Part shown: positions 16,117 through 24,942 of the stretch, one piece after another
Layout of the letters: the number at the start of each line of letters is the position of its first letter
Numbering within the stretch: the stretch's first letter is position 1
NCBI RefSeq assembly: GCF_004791695.1
Contig: NZ_SRSO01000002.1
Coordinates: 62,001-126,000 of the forward strand
DNA from: Flavivirga rizhaonensis
Lineage (GTDB): Bacteria; Bacteroidota; Bacteroidia; Flavobacteriales; Flavobacteriaceae
Reading direction: 5' to 3'
DNA: 64,000 bases
The notes under the pieces: generated by a model
Seen by the model: the letters and a program-made list of their open reading frames with translations, nothing else
Told to the model about the DNA's origin: nothing
The model's database searches: none
Made by a program: the position numbers and the translations under genes

Positions 16117-16830
16117 ATGGAAACAATACAAGAGCAAGTAATTACACTTCCTAGAATTGGAGATAAAGCCCCCATATTTAAAGCTGTAACAACACAAGGA
16201 GACATTAATTTTCCAGAAGATTATAAAGGTGAATGGGTAATTCTATTTAGTCATCCAGCAGATTTTACACCAGTTTGCACATCAGAATTTATAACTTTTG
16301 CACATCTAGAAAGCAAATTTGAAAAAGCTAATTGTAAATTGATTGGCTTGTCTATAGATGGACTCTACAGTCATATAGCTTGGTTAAGAACCATTAAGGA
16401 GAAAATAGAATTTAAGGGCATGAAAAATGAAGAGATAAAATTCCCTTTAATTGAGGATATTACCATGAGTATTGCTAAGAAATATGGTATGATTCAACCA
16501 GGAGAAAGTAAAACACAAGCGGTTCGAGCCGTATTTTTTATTGACCCTAAAGGCATTATTAGAGCACTAATTTACTACCCTTTAAGTTTAGGTAGAAATT
16601 TTGATGAAATATACAGGGCTTTAATAGCTATGCAAACTTCAGATAAGTTTTCGGTGGCCACTCCTGCCGATTGGAACCCTGGAGATGATGTTATTTTCCC
16701 ACCTGCAGGTTCGTGTGGAGTTGCTGAAGAGCGTATGACAAATAATGATGAATTGACTTGTGAAGATTGGTTTTTCTGCACTAAAAAATTAGATAAAGAC
16801 ACTATTCTAAGAGATATTCTAAAAAACTAA
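16117..16830 (+). CDS. Prx6/archaeal-type peroxiredoxin
   Basis: A 237-residue thiol peroxidase reducing H2O2 and organic hydroperoxides. The peroxidatic Cys 54 lies in DFTPVCTSEF, and the active-site Arg in QAVRAVFFID. The long C-terminal arm carries Cys 200, Cys 215 and Cys 221; the C-x5-C of TCEDWFFC recalls the thermophilic archaeal Tpx group, where such cysteines resolve the sulfenic acid. The frame is open from 16078, overlapping the HMA gene, but ATG 16117, 4 nt after the HMA stop, begins the family's conserved N-terminus. Confidence 0.92.
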   Translation: METIQEQVITLPRIGDKAPIFKAVTTQGDINFPEDYKGEWVILFSHPADFTPVCTSEFITFAHLESKFEKANCKLIGLSIDGLYSHIAWLRTIKEKIEFKGMKNEEIKFPLIEDITMSIAKKYGMIQPGESKTQAVRAVFFIDPKGIIRALIYYPLSLGRNFDEIYRALIAMQTSDKFSVATPADWNPGDDVIFPPAGSCGVAEERMTNNDELTCEDWFFCTKKLDKDTILRDILKN

Positions 16831-16849
16831 CAAAATTACAACCAGTGAG

Positions 16850-17521
16850 ATGAAGCCTAAATTATATTTCTCAATCTTTTTGGTAATCATCTTATTGGTT
16901 GTTCTTAAATTTTGTTGCCCTAAAGATGATGACCATCTTATGGTCTCTTTTACTCTCAATAATAAATCCTTAATTCAAGAAAATAAAAAGATTGTAATTA
17001 AAAAGCCGATTACAATTGAAAACTATTTTCAGTTTTTAGATTCTATTGTTCAAAAATATGATTCTTTAACATCGTACAAATTAAACGAACATCTATTAGT
17101 AAGAGCTAATTCGTGGATTATTGATACGCTTAAAAATACAGATCATTATATTATGAAGGAGCGAGACTCCTTTGTGTATAATCAAAAGGAAATGATTGTA
17201 ATTCCCAAAGGAACTCAAATTGTTTTGCCTGATTCAGTGGCAATAAAAAAACTATTTCAATCATTTCAAAATACAATTATAGATATTAATATTCCAGAGT
17301 TTAAGCTATGTATTTATGGAGATTCTTTAAAGCTTTTCGAATTTCCCATTCGTGTAGGACGCAATGAACAAAAGTATCTTAAAATGGCAGATAGAGTTGT
17401 AGATTTGAAAACGAAAATAGGTAGTGGTTTTATTGTAAAACATGTTCGCAATCCGGATTATTACAATCCAGTAAATGGTCATAAATACTTTGTTACCAAA
17501 AGGGATGATGGAAAAGAGTAA
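16850..17521 (+). pseudogene. L,D-transpeptidase-like gene truncated before its catalytic motif
   Basis: The 223 residues start with a membrane anchor (LYFSIFLVIILLVVLKFCC) and continue into the first part of a YkuD L,D-transpeptidase domain (FKLCIYGDSLKLFEFPIRVG, then VRNPDYYNPVNGHKYFVTKR). The frame stops at TAA 17519-17521 immediately after KRDDGKE. The HxxSxGC(I/V)R-type catalytic segment, with its active Cys, is absent, and none of the frames in the next 140 nt restores it. Either a C-terminal deletion has inactivated it or it survives as a non-catalytic anchored protein. It is 19 nt after the peroxiredoxin stop. Confidence 0.7.
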
Positions 17522-17665
17522 TATAATCATTTAGCAAGGAGTATGAAGAGCAGTGAACTTTCTTCTCATTTCTTAATCAAGTTTTTATATCAAAAGAATT
17601 GGCTACAATATAAAACCCATTTTCTTCGTTCAGAAAGTATTATTAACCAACTCCACTGAAAGAAA

Positions 17666-18568
17666 ATGAATAAGCCACTTTTAGCAATACTTTTTTTATT
17701 GACCATATCATGTCAGGAGAAAAGCAGCAAAATTGAACCTGTAAACACCACTGAAATAATAAATCCTTTAGCCGATTCAGATGAATTTATCGGACAGCAT
17801 AGTTCAAAGGTTGTGATATTGGGGGTTTATCATTTTAACAACCCTGGATTAGATGACTATAAACAAAAGTACAGAGTAGATATTCTCTCAGATGAAAGAC
17901 AACAGGAATTAAATGAGTTATTAGAAAAACTTGAAAAATATAAGCCTACCAAAATTTTGATAGAAGCTTCCAGAGTTAAATGGGATAGCATTTTCAATAT
18001 TGATTACTCCAATTATATAAATGATAATTTTGATATTAAGAATAAAAGAAATGAGTTTTATCAAATTGGGTTTAAGCTTGCCAAAAAACTTGACCATGAA
18101 AAAATTTACTGTGTAGACGAAAAGTCAAAATGGTTTGGCGCTGACATTGATTGGGAAAATTATAATAGTGATGAATATCAGAAATCACTTGGACAATTTG
18201 AAAAAGCAAACAGATATAATTACGAAAACATTTATTCAACGGCAGATTCTTTAAAAGTAAAACAGTCCTTAATTGAACACTTTTTAATGATAAATAACCC
18301 CAAGAACCGTTTAAAAGACCATCAGGCTTATTTAACCAATACAGTTCTGACAGGAGCGGGAGATTTATATATTGGAGCCGATAATTTAACAAGATGGTAC
18401 CAAAGAAATATCAAAATTTTTGCTAATGCATATGACATAGTCGATTTTTCCAAAGAAGACAGGCTGTTATTAATTTATGGTGCTGGACATGTATGGCAAC
18501 TAAGACAATTTTTTAAAGACTCCCCAGACTTTGAATATGTAGAGGTTAATGATTATCTAGCTGATTAA
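17666..18568 (+). CDS. DUF5694-type lipoprotein (TraB/Tiki-like superfamily)
   Basis: A 300-residue predicted lipoprotein: signal peptide MNKPLLAILFLLTISC with lipobox Cys 16. The mature domain begins VVILGVYHFNNPGLDDYK and contains KYKPTKILIEAS and the C-terminal LLIYGAGHVWQLRQFF. The early His in GVYHF, the Glu in LIEAS and the late GAGH match the TraB/PrgY/Tiki-like metal-dependent fold found in DUF5694 proteins. An enzymatic role is possible but undocumented as far as I can tell. There is no FNR-type box in the 144 nt upstream. Confidence 0.75.
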   Translation: MNKPLLAILFLLTISCQEKSSKIEPVNTTEIINPLADSDEFIGQHSSKVVILGVYHFNNPGLDDYKQKYRVDILSDERQQELNELLEKLEKYKPTKILIEASRVKWDSIFNIDYSNYINDNFDIKNKRNEFYQIGFKLAKKLDHEKIYCVDEKSKWFGADIDWENYNSDEYQKSLGQFEKANRYNYENIYSTADSLKVKQSLIEHFLMINNPKNRLKDHQAYLTNTVLTGAGDLYIGADNLTRWYQRNIKIFANAYDIVDFSKEDRLLLIYGAGHVWQLRQFFKDSPDFEYVEVNDYLAD

Positions 18569-18846
18569 TAGTCTAACGTCAGATAGAGTTATCTACCTAC
18601 ATAAATGCTATAACCTTACGGTAGAGGTTTTTAATTTTCGTTTTTTAATAATTTTTGTACCTTTATCATATCGAAGAAGAGCAAATTATATCTTCGAAGT
18701 TCTTTTTATGGTTTAAGTGTGCAAATAGGTGTACATATTTTAAACAAAACGTGATAAAAAACTGATTAACAGTTCGGTATAAAGTGGGTAGGTAAGTCTG
18801 CCACACCGACTAAAAAAAGCTTAGCATACACAAGGCTTTTTTATTA
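18569..18846. other. intergenic region with bidirectional terminator
   Basis: No credible reading frame. A hairpin AAAAAAGC (18813-18820) / GCTTTTTT (18835-18842) with a 14-nt loop would terminate both converging genes. A GC-richer stretch around 18785-18812 (TGGGTAGGTAAGTCTGCCAC) stands out from its AT-rich surroundings but is not recognised. Confidence 0.6.
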
Positions 18847-20319
18847 TTATAACTTTTCTGAGTTTAAAATATACTCAATAAACTCCCTTTCTGGTTTACT
18901 TTTCCATTTATTGGGAATCCAAAGGTTTTCATAAGCTTTATTGTAGTTTTTATTGGTATTGGGTAATTGTGCATTTACCTGTTTTCTCCAATTTATAAGG
19001 TCTTTATGAAGTTCCTTTGCTTTATCAGGGTGCGAATGTAAAAGGTTTTTACTTTCAGAAATATCATCTTTTAAATTATAAAGTTCTAGTGTGTCTTGTT
19101 CAAAAATTTCAATAAGTTTCCAATCGCCCTTTCTAATTGCACTGTAGGGTTTAGCGCCTTGCCTGTGATAATGCGGATAATGCCAATAAAGTGCTTCGCG
19201 TTTTATAAGTTTATCTTTCAACAAAAGAGGACTTAAATCTATACCATCAGTATCGTTTTTAATTAACTTGTTTTCTTTTACTAAACCAAGTAAAGTGGGT
19301 AATATATCGTTTGAAATAATGGGCATTTCAATAATTTTTTCTTTCGCTATTTTATGAGGCCATTTTATAATAAAAGGTACTCTAACGCCTCCTTCGTACA
19401 TGCCACCTTTGCCTTCTCTTAAAGGTTTGTTTGAAGTAATTTGTCTTTCACTTACTAAGCCACCATTATCACTAGTGAAAATTATTATTGTGTTTTTGTC
19501 TATATCTAATTCTTTTAAAATTGTTGTTATTTTTCCAACAGCATCATCCATATGTTCTATCATAGCAGCGTATGTTGCATTTTTATGATTTCCATCTTGA
19601 ACTACTAAATTTTTGTATTTATCTATTTTTTCTTGTTTTGCTTGAAGCGGTACATGTACATTGTAAAACCATAGATTTATAAAAAAAGGACTGTCACTGT
19701 CTTTATTATTTTTAATATACTTAACAGCTTCATCAGATAGTCTTTCTGTTAAGTATTCATCTTTAATACCATCACTTAATCTTGGGTTTGCATAAGGTGA
19801 AAAATACCCATTGCTATTGTTTCCTTTTTGTGGCATGCCAACAGACCAACCCCCAATATTTTTGTCAAATCCTTGGTGTTCTGGCCAATATTTTTGGTCT
19901 TCACCTAAATGCCATTTGCCAATGTGAATTGTATTGTAGCCAGCCGATTTTAGATGTTCTGGGAGTGTAATTTCGTTAGGATCCAAAAACTCTGTCCAGT
20001 TAGGAATATTCATTTTAGCAAAAGGTTTCTTGTGTCCACTTATCCAGTCTGTGCAATGTAATGTTGCAGGATATTTACCGGTCATAATAGAAGCACGAGT
20101 AGGAGAGCATACTGTACAGCTTGCATAGGCGTTTGTGAAGTATGTGCCTTCTTTTGCTAACTTGTCTACACTTGGTGTTTGGTATAAATTACTTCCTGTG
20201 AAGCTTAAATCAGTCCAACCTAAATCGTCAACTACAATTAAAATAATATTTGGTTTTTGGAGTGAGCTACAATTAAAAAGAATAAAAAAAAGACTGTATA
20301 ACAAAAAGTGTTGTTTCAT
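18847..20319 (-). CDS. S1-family sulfatase (formylglycine type)
   Basis: A 490-residue exported sulfatase with a lipoprotein-type signal (MKQHFLLYSLFFILFNC, Cys 17). The metal-binding IVVDDLGWTD, the modification motif CSPTRASIMTGKYP (Cys converted to formylglycine, matching C-x-P-x-R) and TSDNGGL are all present. These enzymes remove sulfate esters from polysaccharides in the periplasm or at the cell surface. Marine flavobacteria use them on algal galactans and fucans. It needs a formylglycine-generating or anSME enzyme, which is not in the window. It lies about 6 kb from the GH117 gene, not in an operon with it. Confidence 0.93.
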   Translation of the reverse strand: MKQHFLLYSLFFILFNCSSLQKPNIILIVVDDLGWTDLSFTGSNLYQTPSVDKLAKEGTYFTNAYASCTVCSPTRASIMTGKYPATLHCTDWISGHKKPFAKMNIPNWTEFLDPNEITLPEHLKSAGYNTIHIGKWHLGEDQKYWPEHQGFDKNIGGWSVGMPQKGNNSNGYFSPYANPRLSDGIKDEYLTERLSDEAVKYIKNNKDSDSPFFINLWFYNVHVPLQAKQEKIDKYKNLVVQDGNHKNATYAAMIEHMDDAVGKITTILKELDIDKNTIIIFTSDNGGLVSERQITSNKPLREGKGGMYEGGVRVPFIIKWPHKIAKEKIIEMPIISNDILPTLLGLVKENKLIKNDTDGIDLSPLLLKDKLIKREALYWHYPHYHRQGAKPYSAIRKGDWKLIEIFEQDTLELYNLKDDISESKNLLHSHPDKAKELHKDLINWRKQVNAQLPNTNKNYNKAYENLWIPNKWKSKPEREFIEYILNSEKL

Positions 20320-20390
20320 TTAAGTATTTGGTTGTAAAGTTATTATTCCATGTATATAAATTTATACCATCTACAATATATGAAAAAAGA

Positions 20391-20527
20391 AAAGAGGCTG
20401 TCTAAAAAGCAATTAATTATTGTCAAACTGAGCGCAGTCGAAGTTATAATGTTTTGAAAACTAAAGCATTTCGACTGCGCTCAATGTGACATTTAAACTA
20501 AAAACTTACTTTTTAGACAGCCTCTTT
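20391..20527. repeat. nested inverted repeat with REP-like flavobacterial core
   Basis: The outer arms are a perfect 19-bp inverted repeat, AAAGAGGCTGTCTAAAAAG (20391-20409) and its complement (20509-20527), followed by TTATT. Inside are two inverted copies of the 14-mer TGAGCGCAGTCGAA (20429-20442 and, reversed, 20470-20483). The outer hairpin could terminate either flanking transcript. The inner 14-mer recurs at 50248-50261, so it is a dispersed element. Confidence 0.85.
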
Positions 20528-20585
20528 ATTATGTGTTATTTAGATAAAATTATTTTTATATATTAGTTAACCGCGAACTTTTTAT

Positions 20586-21140
20586 TTAAACCCTGTCTAA
20601 TTTGGTGTGTGGCATGTCAGGCATAATTACTTGAATTGTGTCTCCTATCTCAATAATTCCATTTTCAAGAACAATTCCCATGATTCCAGCTTTTCTTATT
20701 AAAGCTCCATTTTCATCTTTATCCAAAACAGCATTCATTAGTCCTTTTTTGAAAAGGTTTAATTGATTACAAGGATTTCTCAGCCCCGTTATTTTTATTC
20801 GGGCAGTTTTTCCAATGTTTAAAATGGTATCTTTTGGTAAGGATAAAAGGTCTATTCCTTTAGTCGTTATATTTTCTCCCATTTCTCCCGCTTTAATTTT
20901 AAATCCCAGGGATTCGAGTTCGTCATGTAACTCAGAATGTATTAGGTGTACTTGACGTAAATTTGGCTGAGAAGGGTCTTTGGCTACTCTAGACCTGTGT
21001 TTAACTGTCTTCCCCATATGCGCATCGCCTTCTACCCCTAATCCCTTAATTAGATTTATACTTCTTTGATTAACTTTTTTAAAAGTGTGTGTGTCACTTT
21101 TACTTAAGGATAAGACTATTCCTTTTTCCATATTAGTCAA
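20586..21140 (-). CDS. MOSC-domain protein
   Basis: A 184-residue protein with a MOSC (molybdenum cofactor sulfurase C-terminal) domain: GLGVEGDAHMGKTVKHRSR near the start, GEMGENITTKGIDLLSLP, and the conserved Cys in ITGLRNPCNQL, with MGIVLENGIIEIGD at the end. MOSC proteins such as YiiM act on N-hydroxylated or sulfur-transfer substrates linked to the molybdenum cofactor. Cytoplasmic. Met 4 is an alternative start. It is monocistronic, with the nested inverted repeat immediately downstream. The substrate is unknown. Confidence 0.85.
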   Translation of the reverse strand: MTNMEKGIVLSLSKSDTHTFKKVNQRSINLIKGLGVEGDAHMGKTVKHRSRVAKDPSQPNLRQVHLIHSELHDELESLGFKIKAGEMGENITTKGIDLLSLPKDTILNIGKTARIKITGLRNPCNQLNLFKKGLMNAVLDKDENGALIRKAGIMGIVLENGIIEIGDTIQVIMPDMPHTKLDRV

Positions 21141-21343
21141 TTTAAAGAATAATTTATTTTAGGTTATATGTTTTTTGCTTGCTAATAATACAAAGATAAA
21201 ATTCCGTTTCAATAAATTCTATTGGTTGTTATACGAAGGGAAGGTAGCTGAAAATTTTCAAAAAAGTAGGGAGGAAGGTATACTTTTAGTAAAATAGCCC
21301 TTAAGTAATAGAGGTGTTTATTGTTTTATATACTGACCTCAAA

Positions 21344-21380
21344 AGACACCCATAGAATATTTAATATTCTATGGGTGTCT
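21344..21380. terminator. strong bidirectional terminator hairpin
   Basis: Near-perfect stem AGACACCCATAGAATATT (21344-21361) with AATATTCTATGGGTGTCT (21363-21380). A-rich flanks on both sides give T tracts in either direction. It lies 47 nt downstream of the stop of the minus-strand T9SS cargo gene. Confidence 0.88.
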
Positions 21381-21427
21381 AAAAAATTTAAAAGATACTC
21401 TTCTTGAAAGAAAAGAGTAATACTGAT

Positions 21428-22282
21428 TTATTTTACAATCAATTTAGATGTAGCATTTCCTATTTTAATGATATACATTCCTGAAGATTTGAAAACACTA
21501 TAATCAATAGAATTAGAGCTTGTCTCATGTACAAGATTTCCTAGTAATGAATAAACCTGAATTTTGTTGTTTTCTAAATTCTTAATAGTTAAGGCTTCTC
21601 CTGGTTGTATAGGGTTAGGGCTAATTGCTAATTTTTTAGCATTCACTTCTACGGTTGATAAAGTTGCATCCCGACCAGCTAAACGTAGTTCATAAAATTC
21701 TGTAAAATCTGCATCATTTTTATCAAATTTAAGATCCGTTGCATTATGTAACATTACTTCTGAAAAACCTAAAGCCACGAGATCAATTCTGAGAAGAGTT
21801 CCAGCAGCGGAGTCATCCCAAACGTCATCTGGAATACCACCTACCCAAGTTTGAGTTTCGGATTGCAATGTACCATTATCATATGATAAAGTAATATCAA
21901 AGTCACCTTGTGCTCTTGCAACAGGAGCATCAGTTGCTCTTGCATAAGGGTCAAAATATTTTAATGCTTTTCCTGTAGGAATTGTAAAGTTGATAGTATA
22001 ATAGTTTTGAGCATTGTCTTTTTGAGGAAAATAATAGTCTGTATTTGAAGCAGAATTGGCTGAAGGGTAGGCACTTGTAGGGGCATTAGGGTCATAAATA
22101 AAGGTGTCATTAATGCTATACTCTGGAAGATGTCTTATGTCAAGTGGACTTGGTCTATTTGGATAATGAGGGAGCCCTCCACCTGCACTATTAATAGTTA
22201 TCTCAACTAATTGTGCAAAAGATATTTCTGTAGCTAACAAAGCAAGAGCTACTAAAGTTAATTTAAGTAATTTTTTCTTCAT
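21428..22282 (-). CDS. secreted protein with type IX secretion sorting domain
   Basis: A 284-residue protein with a signal peptide (LLKLTLVALALLATEISFAQ) and a C-terminal T9SS type A sorting domain of about 75 residues: AISPNPIQPGEALTIKNL, IQVYSLLGNLVHE and GMYIIKIGNATSKLIVK. The cargo part (about 25-205) is beta-rich with no recognised catalytic motif; it may be a carbohydrate- or surface-binding module. The sorting domain implies export across the outer membrane and attachment or release there. Monocistronic. Confidence 0.85.
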   Translation of the reverse strand: MKKKLLKLTLVALALLATEISFAQLVEITINSAGGGLPHYPNRPSPLDIRHLPEYSINDTFIYDPNAPTSAYPSANSASNTDYYFPQKDNAQNYYTINFTIPTGKALKYFDPYARATDAPVARAQGDFDITLSYDNGTLQSETQTWVGGIPDDVWDDSAAGTLLRIDLVALGFSEVMLHNATDLKFDKNDADFTEFYELRLAGRDATLSTVEVNAKKLAISPNPIQPGEALTIKNLENNKIQVYSLLGNLVHETSSNSIDYSVFKSSGMYIIKIGNATSKLIVK

Positions 22283-22685
22283 GATTATAAAGTGTTAAGA
22301 TTAATTTATTTTCATCTGTAAATTTATTTGAATTAATATGTCTTTAGGGAGGTAAATTGTTCTTTTGATTCTTTTTTTTGTTCATAACTAAGTATATGCT
22401 ATTGAGAGTAGGTAGTTACTTACAAATGAATCAATAATATTTTCCTCGGTAGGCTGGAATTGGTAGTCGTCTTAATTCTTTTGGTAGCTAATTTATTGGT
22501 CTCAAATGTATTTAAAACTATGTACTTTAGTGCATTTTGCTTTCAGCTTCTAAAAACTATTGACACGAATTACAAGGATTCACACTAATTCAGTTTTTCA
22601 ATGTTCATTATTTTATATTTTGGTATTTTTACGAAGCAGACTTTTAGTCCATAGTGGTTTAGTTATCTACAAAGAATTACTTAAT
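22283..22685. other. non-coding stretch upstream of the T9SS gene
   Basis: I see no convincing reading frame here. TAAATTTA at 22319-22326, 36 nt before the minus-strand ATG, could serve as a -7 element for the T9SS cargo gene. Nothing else is recognised. Confidence 0.4.
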
Positions 22686-22720
22686 AAAAAAACCACCTTG
22701 CTTTAGCAAAGTGGTTTTGG
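22686..22720 (-). terminator. terminator of htpG
   Basis: Read on the minus strand: AAAACCACTTTGC, loop TAAA, GCAAGGTGGTTTTTTT, an imperfect stem with one mismatch and a T7 tract, 54 nt past the htpG stop. Confidence 0.85.
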
Positions 22721-22773
22721 TATCTATATTAATATTTAAGATAGCTTCATGAGATTCCCTCCTTCGAGGGAAT

Positions 22774-24687
22774 TTACTTAATCATCTCGTAACTACGCTT
22801 AATGAAGTTTGTTAACTCTTCACCTTTTAACAAACCTTGAGAAAGCCTTGCTAAATCCAGACTTTGTGTAATTAGGCGCTCTTGTTTCTTTTTAGTTTTA
22901 GTACCAAGAATTTCTCCAACTAATTCGGAATTTGTGTTAACTATTAGGTTATACATTTCTGGCATGTTACCCATACCAAACATACCACCGCCACCTCCGG
23001 TAGCTTGCATTTCTTTCATTCTACGCATAAATTCTGGTTGCGTTATAATAAATGGTGATGCATCGCTATCCATAGCTTCAAGTTGTACCATGAATTTCTC
23101 AGAAGGAATCACTTCTTTTAATAATTCGTCCAACGTTTTTTTCTGATCGTCATCTAATTTAGAAATGGTTGTGTCCTCTTTCTTAATTAAATTATCAATA
23201 TGATCACCGTCAACACGTGCAAATGTTACATTTTCTTTAGTAGATTCCAGTTTTTGTATTAAATGCGATACAATAGGAGAATCTAATAACAACACTTCAT
23301 AACCTTTTGCTTTAGCAGATTCAATATAGCTATGTTGTGCATCTTTATCTGAAGCATAAAGAATAACTAACTTATCGTTTTTATCGGTTTGTTTTGCTTT
23401 AATTTTGTTGAATAACTCTTCGTAAGTGTAATACGTACCATCTACGGTTGGATATAATGCAAAAGCATCTGCTTTTTCGAAGAATTTCTCTTCAGAAAGC
23501 ATCCCGTATTCAATCACGATTTTAATATCGTTCCATTTCGCTTCAAAATCTTCGCGACTGTTGTTAAATAACGATTTTAATTTATCTGCTACTTTTCTGG
23601 TAATGTAAGATGAAATCTTTTTTACAGCACCGTCTGCTTGTAAATAAGAACGAGATACATTTAAAGGAATATCTGGAGAATCAATAACACCACGAAGCAT
23701 GGTTAAAAATTCTGGAACGATACCCTCAACATTATCAGTTACGAAAACTTGATTTTGATACAGTTGAATTTTATCCTTCTGAATTTGCATGTCGTTAGAC
23801 ATTTTCGGGAAGTATAATATCCCCGTTAGATTAAAAGGATAATCAACATTTAAGTGAATATTAAATAAAGGCTCTTCAAATTGCATTGGGTACAATTCGC
23901 GATAAAAGTCTTTATAATTTTGATCTTCTAATTCTGATGGTTGTTTAGTCCACGCAGGGTTAGAGTTGTTAATAATATTATCGACAGTAATTTGTTTGTG
24001 AGGTTCTGTTGTTTCTTTACCGTCTTTATCTTTTGTTGTTTTTGGTGTAAAATCTGGATCGTTTATTTCTTTAGTTCCAAATTTAATTGGAATGGGCATA
24101 AACTTATTATATTTCTCAAGTAAGCTGGTGATACGTCCTTCTTCTAAAAATTCTGTAGAATCCTCGGCAATATGAAGAATAATTTCTGTGCCTCTTTCTG
24201 TTTTATCTGAAGCTTCTAATGTAAATTCCGGGCTTCCATCGCAAGTCCAATGTGCTGCAGGCTCGTCTTTATAAGATTTTGTGATAATCTCAACTTTTTC
24301 AGCCACCATAAAGGCAGAATAAAAACCAAGACCAAAATGACCTATAATCCCAGAATCTTTTGCAGAATCTTTGTATTTATCTAAAAACTCTTCAGCTCCA
24401 GAAAAAGCAACTTGGTTAATGTATTTTTCAACTTCATTAGCCGTCATACCTAATCCCTGATCTATAATATGAAGTTTTTTTCCATCCTTATCAATCTTAA
24501 CTTCAATTTGCGGATTACCATATTCAACTTTAGCATCACCAACATTTGTTAAATGCTTTAGTTTTAAAGTCGCATCTGTAGCATTACTAATTAACTCACG
24601 TAAAAATATTTCGTGGTCACTGTATAAGAATTTTTTAATGAGAGGAAAGATATTCTCTACCGAAACATTAATATTTCCTTTTGTCAT
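22774..24687 (-). CDS. htpG: molecular chaperone HtpG (Hsp90)
   Basis: An Hsp90-family ATP-dependent chaperone of 637 residues from ATG 24687. The frame is open to 24708, but MTKGNINVSVENIF is the usual start. The GHKL ATPase site is visible in FLRELISNATDATLKLK, IIDQGLGMTANE and IGHFGLGFYSAFMVAEKV. The middle domain has NVSRSYLQAD and the C-terminal dimerisation domain ends GLLKGEELTNFIKRSYEMIK. Cytoplasmic. It is divergent from the FabH-like gene, with 255 nt between the starts. The upstream frame extension is unlikely to be translated. Confidence 0.96.
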   Translation of the reverse strand: MTKGNINVSVENIFPLIKKFLYSDHEIFLRELISNATDATLKLKHLTNVGDAKVEYGNPQIEVKIDKDGKKLHIIDQGLGMTANEVEKYINQVAFSGAEEFLDKYKDSAKDSGIIGHFGLGFYSAFMVAEKVEIITKSYKDEPAAHWTCDGSPEFTLEASDKTERGTEIILHIAEDSTEFLEEGRITSLLEKYNKFMPIPIKFGTKEINDPDFTPKTTKDKDGKETTEPHKQITVDNIINNSNPAWTKQPSELEDQNYKDFYRELYPMQFEEPLFNIHLNVDYPFNLTGILYFPKMSNDMQIQKDKIQLYQNQVFVTDNVEGIVPEFLTMLRGVIDSPDIPLNVSRSYLQADGAVKKISSYITRKVADKLKSLFNNSREDFEAKWNDIKIVIEYGMLSEEKFFEKADAFALYPTVDGTYYTYEELFNKIKAKQTDKNDKLVILYASDKDAQHSYIESAKAKGYEVLLLDSPIVSHLIQKLESTKENVTFARVDGDHIDNLIKKEDTTISKLDDDQKKTLDELLKEVIPSEKFMVQLEAMDSDASPFIITQPEFMRRMKEMQATGGGGGMFGMGNMPEMYNLIVNTNSELVGEILGTKTKKKQERLITQSLDLARLSQGLLKGEELTNFIKRSYEMIK

Positions 24688-24942
24688 AATAAATAGTTTA
24701 TTTGTCATTCCTACGACTTGTAGGAACCAGGTTAATTTTGTTTTACTTTACTTTGAAGAGTTAGTCAAAAAAAGTACCAAGAGTAAAAATGTGACAAACT
24801 GGCACAATTTTTTTTCGGAATAAAAAGTAATTTTAGTTCTAAAAATCAAACGTTTATTGGGTTAGCTTTTTAGAATTTGATTTTTTAGAATTGGAATTTA
24901 ATAACGCTTGTTGTACTTTGTATTACTTTAAGAAAAGATATT

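Noticed and set aside
17523..17665. Frame downstream of the truncated transpeptidase (contains FLYQKNWLQYKTHFLR)
   Set aside because: It does not resemble the missing YkuD segment, and has no start codon of its own that would make a credible gene.
18785..18812. GC-richer stretch suspected as a small RNA or integration scar
   Set aside because: No cloverleaf, tmRNA or known RNA motif can be drawn, and no flanking direct repeats were found.
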